Source of the DNA: Lycocorax pyrrhopterus obiensis
Taxonomy: Eukaryota > Chordata > Aves > Passeriformes > Paradisaeidae
Reading direction: 5' to 3'
DNA: 64,000 nt
NCBI GenBank assembly: GCA_014706295.1
Contig: JACSVZ010000037.1
Span: 1,612,001 to 1,676,000, forward strand
Part shown: positions 58,361 through 64,000 of the stretch, piece by piece
Layout: every line of letters begins with the position of its first letter
How positions within the stretch are numbered: the stretch's first letter is position 1
Translations under genes and position numbers: made by a program
Notes under the pieces: model-generated
The model's database searches: none
What the model was told of the DNA's origin: nothing
Seen by the model: the letters and a program-made list of their open reading frames with translations, nothing else

Positions 58361-61300
58361 GACAGCCGAGCACAAAGGGGAGCGTGCGGGGAGAGGCGCT
58401 GGTTATTTTGGGAGGTGTTTCATCAGAGCCTGATGCGTTTTCTCTCTTTCCGGGGGTGCTGCCAGTAAGGAGCGACATTATTCCTGGTGTACTGTAAGAA
58501 AAGTGTCTCTCTCAAAAGCCGAGCTGCTTTTCTGTTCAGCTGCTGCAATAAAAGAAGTTTTTGTATGCATTTGGGGATAGATTCTTCAAAGCTGCTCCTG
58601 GCTACAAGCGAGGAGCAGAACCGTGGCGCACAGAGCCAGCACTGCCGGGGTGTCCCTTCACGGGGACAAACCACCTGCAAGGAAGGGACACATCAGTGAC
58701 CACGGCTCGCTCGGCTCTGAACAGTCACAGTGGAAAGCAAGGCTTGTGGAGAGATGAGTCTCTCTGCTGCCTTTCTGACTCACTGGGCTTCTTTTCTGCC
58801 TCCAGAGAAATTTGCTCTCCAGAGGGAAGAAGCCTCTTGTGAGCAGGGCAGCTGCATGGAAGGTCAGCGCTGTCCCTTGGACGCCTTGCCAGCTCCTGCT
58901 CCTCACGTGTGCTCCCGCTGGATCGGCTCCAGCTGCCGCTAGAAGTGCTGTAGCTCAGCATCCAAATCCCCACGTTCCTCGGAGCTGGATTCCCGGTCAG
59001 AAGGAACCTCATGTGGGAAGGATGAAATCTCGGGGGTTGAACTGTGGACCAGCTTATCCTGGCAGAACCAGGGCTACAAAAGCACCTAAATAATGGCCAG
59101 GCTGTGTTTGGTTTTCACTATGCACGATCCTCACCTGTCGGGGCGGTTAGGGCTTGGTTCCATCACAGCCACCGGTGAATCCCATCTTTGGTGGTGCCAC
59201 AAAGCCGATGCTGTCCCCTCCCCACCTCCTGGAGCGAGGCCACTTACAAACGGGCTGTGGCTCTGTCCAGCGTGGCTCCGGGAGGGAAGGAGCCCCGAGC
59301 CCCAGGGTGTTCATTACAAACAATCCCAGGACTGTACTCACAGTGCTCACAGCTGCTGATTACGGCAGCTGCGGCACAGACAGGTAACAAAACCCAGGGT
59401 TCACCTGGGCACACCTGCAGGGACCTGAAAGAGAAAGCTCAGTTTTACTGCGAGCCCATGGACTTTATCAGCCATTAAACCCAGCTTGCCAACATGAAAG
59501 ATCGTGAGAGACAAGAAGGGAAGAGCGTGCGATTGTCTCTTAAGAGGCTGCTCTGGAGCCCGAGAGATACTGGAACGCAGTTAAGTAAAAGGCAATCAAT
59601 TAAGGCTTAAATAAACCCAAATGAGCAAACGTTAATGAGAGCTATCTTGTATCTCAAACAAATCCTCTTAATTCAGCCCCACTTAAAAAAATATTATTTC
59701 CCCATTTGTGCCAAATGTGTGGAGCTGGCAGAGGATTGCAGGGAGGGCCATGCTGGGGATCTGGGGCCTGGAAGTGTGGGTTGAGCTTCTGGATTTTTGG
59801 CTATAAACATCTGTTACACTCTATACACATTGGTCAGGCAAGTGACGGCAAGCATGGAAAGGTCCCATGCCCTCATCATCAGCCTTCCTCTGGCCCTGAG
59901 CCTCTTCTCAAGCTTCTGGCCTCAATTCCACATTGCAACATCACCAGCCAGAAGCTTCCAGAAACAAAAGACATCAAAGGAGAGTTGAGGTTTTCGACAG
60001 TACCGAAGCAGGTGTTCAGGCAAATCTTTTATACACAGGCGATTATTTGGATTTTCAGGGCTGGTTTGGGATGCTTGGAGCGGAAACCTCACAGGGAGGG
60101 AGATACCTGGCCAGAGTGTGTGCATCCTTGCTGCCCTCCGGAGAGCCCTGCCCGTCACTGGCCCAGTGACACACGCAGCACGCACTCTGTGCCTCCCTAA
60201 AGCAGCCAGCACAGCGTTTTTCGCGATGTTTGAAAAGGCGGGCGGTGCCACTCGGCAATCTTGGCCCCCTTTGTCTCGCTCCTCTCCTCAGCAGCGCTGC
60301 CGGGGCCGCCTGCCATGGGCAGGCGATGGAGCAGCCCGCTGCGGGAGCAGGAACCGTGAATTATCCCACCATTTAAGTAGGAGGGAAGGAAGTCATTAGC
60401 GAGTTCATTTGTCTAACTTGTTCTTCTCAGAGTCATCGCTCCGAGAGAGTAAAGTTCCTGATGCTGGTGAAAAGCTGCAGGCGCTGACTGGGGCTGGCTG
60501 CTGTGCTGTGGGGCACAGATGCTCATGCAGACCCGTGTTTGGGGAGAAAAGAGGGTTTTCCCCTGCAATCCGCTCTGTGCTGCCCAGGTTGTCCGTAACA
60601 GCCCCTGTGTGCTCACCCACCCGCCCACCATGAGCTGGATCAGGTGTGGGCACCCCAAGGGTGCTGAGAACCACGGCAGGGGAACGCTGCCAGCTGTGCT
60701 GCACTTCATCCACCGTGTTCTGAGGCAAAATCTGTTCATTTGCCTCTGAGTGGAGAGAAAGACACTGCCCCAGCTACGCTTGCCAAGGAGGAGTGAAAAT
60801 TGTCTCTTCAGTAGAAATAGGTTGTCATTACCCATTTTCCTTTCATACGGGAGAAGCAGAAGTGTTACTTGGAGCTTGCGAAGCACAGAGGAGTATAATG
60901 CAATTTCTGCCTCCTTGTAGCATCGTCCTTTCGTTTTTCAGACCAGTGCTGACAGGGAATAGGATTCTGGAAAGCACCCCGGGGGTTTTATACACTGAGC
61001 AGCTCTCTTGAGACTTTCATTCCCTTCAGAAAGCATCCCCCAGTGCCTCAAACTCCTCTAATGGTCTAAACCAGGTTGTCTAACGAGGCACAGCTCCATT
61101 CTGGCACGCTGGACCCCTGAAAAGAGAATCACAAGGCAAGAGAGCGGGAGGGGAGGGCTGAGATGGGGAAAAGCTGGATGGGATTTCATGATCCCATTCT
61201 GCAAGCCCAGAAGAGTCATCCAGGCCCCCAGAGGTTCCCTGCTGCAGGGGCTGCCTCCCTGGAGGTGTCAGCCAGCCTGGCAGCCACAGCTGGCTTTTCC

Positions 61301-61490
61301 AGGGGTCCCCAGAGTCCTTCCCCAAGGAGAGGAGGCAGAGCCCACCTCACATCCGCAGCTCCAGGAGCCCCGTGGTCTCAGCCAGTTCTGAGGCCCAGCA
61401 AGGAAAGGAGGGAGATGAAAATGGGGCAACTGAGGTTCTTTTTAATAGGCCCCTTGGGGCAAATTGGAGTGAAAGGACACTGGATGACTG
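58361..61490. other. DNA upstream of AJAP1, no gene seen
   Basis: Composition falls back to genome-like after the CpG island. An AT-rich block lies at 59570-59705 (TTAATGAG, CAATCAATTAAG). No coding gene, RNA gene or further promoter was recognised. Confidence 0.3.
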
Positions 61491-61498
61491 GTGTTTTT

Positions 61499-61526
61499 AA
61501 ATATATATATATATATATGTATGTAT
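61499..61526 (+). repeat. (TA)n(TATG)n microsatellite
   Basis: About ten TA units then GTATGTATG, at the end of the retroelement-like block, where a tail might have seeded it. Confidence 0.9.
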
Positions 61527-61529
61527 GAG

Positions 61530-62240
61530 AGGTTTATTTTAAAACAATTTGGTTGCAATGGAAAGGGAAAAAAATGAAGCTGTTTTGGTTATTATTAATA
61601 AAAATATAGCAATATAAAAGTGTAAAGGTATCACTTAAGAAAATACAAAAGGAAAATAAAGAAAGACAAAGAAGGGATAAGCGTAGATAGTGAAAGGATC
61701 TCAGCACCCGGGGATCCAGCGACAAGACTCGATTGTTGCAATTTAGATGTCTGTTGTTTGAAGTGATGGTCTCAGTCTTGATCTATTGGGGATGGAGAAA
61801 GCCCACAAACCCCAGAGCTCAGTGTGTTAATACAGGCTCAGGTCCAGGTGGGAATGCCCAGGTACCTCCCCTGATGGAAGTTTTACACTGAGTGTTGCAG
61901 CACTGTGGGTCTTGCGCAGTCCTCTGGTGGAGGCCCCCAGAAATGAGTCTGTGGGCACTTTGGGGGGTCTTTGATGATTTATTATCCCTTTTAAGACATG
62001 ACAGCTGCTGCCAACGTAGCTGAGCCAGTTATGCCCCCTCAGAAGAGATGAAAACCCTCAGGCCTACATGTGAATGTCCTGATACCTTCCCCGGGGAGGC
62101 AGAGTTTTACACCTGAGCTGGTTGTGCAAGGGAGGACATTGCCCTGATAAAAAAAGCATTACCCCACCTCATAGGATCTGCTTCTTATCAGCCTTTTCCT
62201 TTATCTGGCTCCAAACCCAGCTTGTTGCTCGACAAAGGTT
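61530..62240 (-). mobile_element. Retroelement-like block (possible LTR element) with internal duplication
   Basis: Minus-sense sequence ending in AATAAACCTC at about 61530 beside a TA/TATG microsatellite. It is pyrimidine-rich upstream of that signal (CTTCTTTGTCTTTCTTTATT). Two diverged copies of a roughly 60-bp segment (CTCAGG...GTTTTACAC...TGAG in plus sense) lie at about 61838-61898 and 62064-62122. Polyadenylation signal, duplicated U3-like modules and no coding frame suggest an LTR or other retroelement. I cannot name the family. Confidence 0.35.
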
Positions 62241-64000
62241 GGTTTGTTGTGGTCACCATCCAGTGGTGAGTGCTCATCCCCTCTGAACCTGGGCTGCTCT
62301 TACGCAGACCAGAAGTTTAGCCACCACGCCCCCAAAACCTTCCCTCCTTCCCTTCGGCTGTGGGGTGCAAACCTGGCAGCTGATGCTTTGCCAACGGTAA
62401 CCTTCAGCATTTCAGTCTCTCACAGAGCTGCTCCCCAAAGCTCACATCTTGTGTAGTACTTGTCTGGCCAGGCTGCTCTCATGCAGTTTCTTCCCTTTTT
62501 AAGCTAAACATTGCTAATCAGCTTCTTCAAGCTCCAACATATGTCCTATAAATATCCCTTGTGGAAGCAAAATCTGTCTCGTGCGTGTATGCAAGACAAA
62601 AGAAAAAATTAGAAAGCGTGAAGCCCTGACTTAGCAGCCCGGCAGCAGAACTGCGCTAAAGCCTCGGATCTCAATGAAAGCAGGGAACATGCCTGCCCCC
62701 TCCTTACCCCTCCTCCAGCCCCAGAGCGAGCCAAAGCCCCGAAATCTCCGTCCCTGAAAGCCCCAGAGCTTGCCCAGGTACTAGTCCTCGCCCTTAACTG
62801 CCTGCAGGTCCCGTAGGAGCCACCCACAGGCTGCTGCGGAGGGGATGGGGATGGAGCTGAGGAACGCTTTGTCCTTGGAGCTGAGCAGGGAGATCAGTGC
62901 TTCCTCTTCTCCTTGGTATTCAGGAACAGCCCTGAGGTTCTCCTACACCTCTTATTTCCAGCGCTGGCTTAAGAAATTTATGAGCCCCCAGTAGAGCTGA
63001 GGGTAGTGTGGGATGCCACGATCCTCAGCGTGTCTCTGTGTGGGGTGTGGTGGGGACACGCTCCTCATGTGAGATATCTCCAGGTACAAGAATCCTGAAG
63101 GCAGGTCCAGGACTGTGTCGATGAAGCTGCTCTGGCTCTGCCACTCTTCCAGCGTGGATGAGAGGAGTGAGGGCTGATAGGAACGAGCTCAAATCAATCA
63201 TCTGTCACTCACTGGCTTCCCTGGCCAGGCTGCAAAGCCCTGGCTGAAGCAGGACCCCGAGGACAGATGAGTGAGCATCTTAATCACCTCCAACACAGGC
63301 AGCAGGAATCCACCTGCTCACCCTGAGTGTTGTCCTCAGGTACCTTTTGTTTTGATGGAGGCACAGGCAGAGCTCGGCCGGATTCACCTCTGCCCCATGG
63401 TCTGCAAAGCTGGGGGTGTCAGGCAGAGAGTTGAGAGCCCAGGGGGTAAGGCAGGGTCTGGAGACCCCAGGGGGATGAGACAGGGGCTGGAGAGCCCAGG
63501 GGGCTCAGACAGGGGATGGAGAGACCAGGAGCACTGGCTGGGGTCAAAAGCAGGTGCCTAAGAAACAGCACGTGCAGGAGCCCGGGAGCAGTGCCTTCAC
63601 CAGCAGGAGAGGTACCTGCCTTTGTTACCTCTGCTGGGAAATCCTCGGCATCATTAGAGAGGTGACACTGGCCTCAGCATTGCCATGGTTTCCCCAGGTT
63701 CTCCATCGAGCTGCTGCAAGGTGAAGCGAGGCGTCTCTCCTTCACGGTGGCTGTCAGCTGGGAGACGTTAACAACCCGGAGAAGCGGAGCTGAAGCAAAG
63801 GTCTCCTCTGCGCTGTGAAGGAGAGGGGCTGCCACAGGCTCCTCACGGTAAAGGAAAGCTAATCCCATCCTGGTGTGCTGCAGAGGGTGAAGTAAAGGAA
63901 TCCGTCCTGCTTCCTAGGACCCTTACCTGCGCTGAATCTCGGGGTTTCACCCCGATGGGGCACACAACGCTCACAGGTTGAGCCGTGCAGTTCCCATGCA
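62241..64000. other. Upstream DNA, no gene seen
   Basis: Unique GC-moderate sequence with a small tandem repeat at 63431-63530. No gene recognised up to the window end. Confidence 0.3.
63431..63530 (+). repeat. About 30-bp minisatellite, three copies
   Basis: Three consecutive units of the form GGAGAGCCCAGGGGG then about 14 variable bases (TGAGACAGGGGCT type), plus a partial fourth. Confidence 0.8.

Noticed and set aside
56725..58497. 590-codon plus-strand open frame
   Set aside because: Begins in an ATCC microsatellite and runs through the CpG island. Composition is low-complexity Arg/Pro/Ala/Gly from GC-rich DNA; no domains; other frames on both strands are equally open.
1..64000. tRNA, rRNA, snRNA or microRNA genes
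   Set aside because: None recognised by eye. Weak hairpins cannot be excluded without folding and covariance-model searches.

Overview
The window reads as vertebrate, most likely bird, nuclear DNA. It has split genes with GT-AG introns, no bacterial-style gene packing, two 5'-truncated CR1-type LINE ends, many microsatellites, and GC-rich short introns typical of an avian microchromosome. Species and chromosome cannot be fixed from the sequence alone.

One protein-coding gene is certain: AJAP1 (adherens junctions associated protein 1, Shrew-1) on the minus strand. It runs from a CpG-island promoter near 57.3-57.5 kb to a probable polyadenylation site near 19.07 kb. Five coding exons (57227-57255, 40039-40712, 32774-32861, 29732-29974, 28470-28542) join with matching phases into a 368-codon single-pass type I membrane protein. 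Human AJAP1, as I recall it, is 411 residues. The stop codon lies in exon 5, followed by a good splice donor. A strong acceptor at 23758/23759 opens a probable non-coding terminal exon of about 4.7 kb.

Layout: 1-19069 is downstream intergenic DNA with an endogenous-retrovirus LTR fragment (839-1430), AT-rich blocks that look like conserved non-coding elements, and a CR1 end (12.5 kb). 19070-23758 is the probable 3' UTR exon. 23759-28411 is intron 5. 28412-29974 holds exons 5 and 4. A CR1 3' end at 29990-30312 nearly touches the exon 4 acceptor. 32774-32861 is the transmembrane exon. 40039-40712 is the GC-rich ectodomain exon. 40713-57226 is the 16.5-kb intron 1, with a 38-bp minisatellite, a GGGAT pentamer array and an intronic CpG-rich patch. 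56.8-58.4 kb is the promoter CpG island. 58.4-64 kb is upstream DNA with another retroelement-like block.

I see no second protein-coding gene, structural RNA gene, CRISPR array or operon. The long open frames elsewhere are products of GC-rich sequence, tandem repeats or antisense of exons. No new multi-gene system is present. The points most worth following are the CR1 insertion that appears to supply part of a splice acceptor, the protease-site plus receptor-binding-motif layout of the ectodomain, and the G-quadruplex-prone pentamer array.
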